Positions 5,216 to 5,531 of a stretch of 5,531 nt of DNA are shown here, in pieces. The DNA lies in assembly GCA_019241735.1 (NCBI GenBank), contig JAFAWN010000014.1, positions 1-5,531 of the forward strand, given 5' to 3'. The notes below the pieces were generated by a model. That model saw nothing but the letters and a program-made list of their open reading frames with translations. It was not told where the DNA came from and made no database searches. The stretch's first letter is position 1. Each line of letters opens with the position of its first letter. A program made the translations under genes and the position numbers. Source of the stretch: Terriglobales bacterium. GTDB lineage: Bacteria > Acidobacteriota > Terriglobia > Terriglobales > Acidobacteriaceae.

Positions 5216-5531
5216 GTGTCTCAGATCATTCTCGAAGCGATACAGCAGGTCGCGGATCGCCGCGAGCCTCTGTCCCGCTCCAAAGCTCGCGAGGTGATGA
5301 CTGAGGTGCTGAATGGCAACTGCACCGCAGCGCAAATCGCGGCGTTGCTGGTCGGGCTGCACATGAAGGGCGAGACGATCGAAGAAATCGTGGGCTTTGC
5401 CGAAGCCATTCGCGCAGCCGCCGCCCCACTGAATTTTGGCGAACAGCCAGCAACCGAAACTCCTCTGGTAGATACCTGCGGCACCGGCGGCGATGCCAGC
5501 GGCACCTTCAACATTTCAACCGCAGCTGCTT
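5216..5531 (+). CDS. trpD: anthranilate phosphoribosyltransferase, N-terminal 105 codons (runs off the window)
   Basis: TrpD joins anthranilate to PRPP to form phosphoribosyl-anthranilate, the second step of tryptophan synthesis from chorismate, in the cytoplasm. The visible part starts at GTG 5216 and covers the N-terminal helical domain (EAIQQVADRREPLSR, then EVMTEVLNGNCTAAQIAALL and LHMKGETIEEIVGFAEAIR) and the glycine-rich PRPP loop LVDTCGTGGDASGTFNIS (84-101). A family protein is usually about 340 residues, so two thirds lies beyond the edge. The GTG start is firm: an in-frame TGA at 5174-5176 and no other in-frame start codon lie between, and the N-terminus has the usual length. No other trp gene is seen upstream, so trpD appears to begin its own unit here, diverging from the membrane-protein gene. 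Confidence 0.96.
   Translation, partial: MSQIILEAIQQVADRREPLSRSKAREVMTEVLNGNCTAAQIAALLVGLHMKGETIEEIVGFAEAIRAAAAPLNFGEQPATETPLVDTCGTGGDASGTFNISTAAA

Overview
The window looks like chromosomal DNA of a moderately GC-rich bacterium, most likely an acidobacterium. That assignment is inference: it rests on the sucC-sucD-ndk order, the small CxxC protein and the stand-alone LuxR-type HTH pair, which I remember from that phylum but cannot check here. I see no mobile element, tRNA, rRNA or CRISPR array.

Layout. Bases 3-248 (+) read as the open 3' end of a gene that starts outside the window. Bases 249-811 hold no convincing gene, only hairpins and weak promoter-like signals. Bases 812-1333 (+) encode a stand-alone LuxR/GerE DNA-binding protein. 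A second GerE protein (1021-1254, with its own strong ribosome binding site) is nested entirely inside the 3' part of the first in another reading frame. A strong hairpin terminator at 1401-1430 separates these genes from a convergent operon on the minus strand.

The minus-strand operon (4089 down to 1511) is sucC-sucD-ndk. It encodes both subunits of succinyl-CoA synthetase (TCA cycle, substrate-level phosphorylation) and nucleoside diphosphate kinase, which can spread the phosphate gained to the other nucleoside triphosphates. A sigma70-like promoter precedes sucC. Upstream, also on the minus strand, are a four-helix membrane protein (5007-4516) and a small CxxC/HxC protein (4441-4259) that ends in a hairpin.

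On the plus strand the window closes with the first 105 codons of trpD (anthranilate phosphoribosyltransferase, tryptophan synthesis), which starts with GTG at 5216. Its Shine-Dalgarno sequence lies inside a 10-bp hairpin, which suggests translational control.

The two points most worth a second look are the nested two-frame LuxR pair and the hairpin that hides the trpD ribosome binding site.
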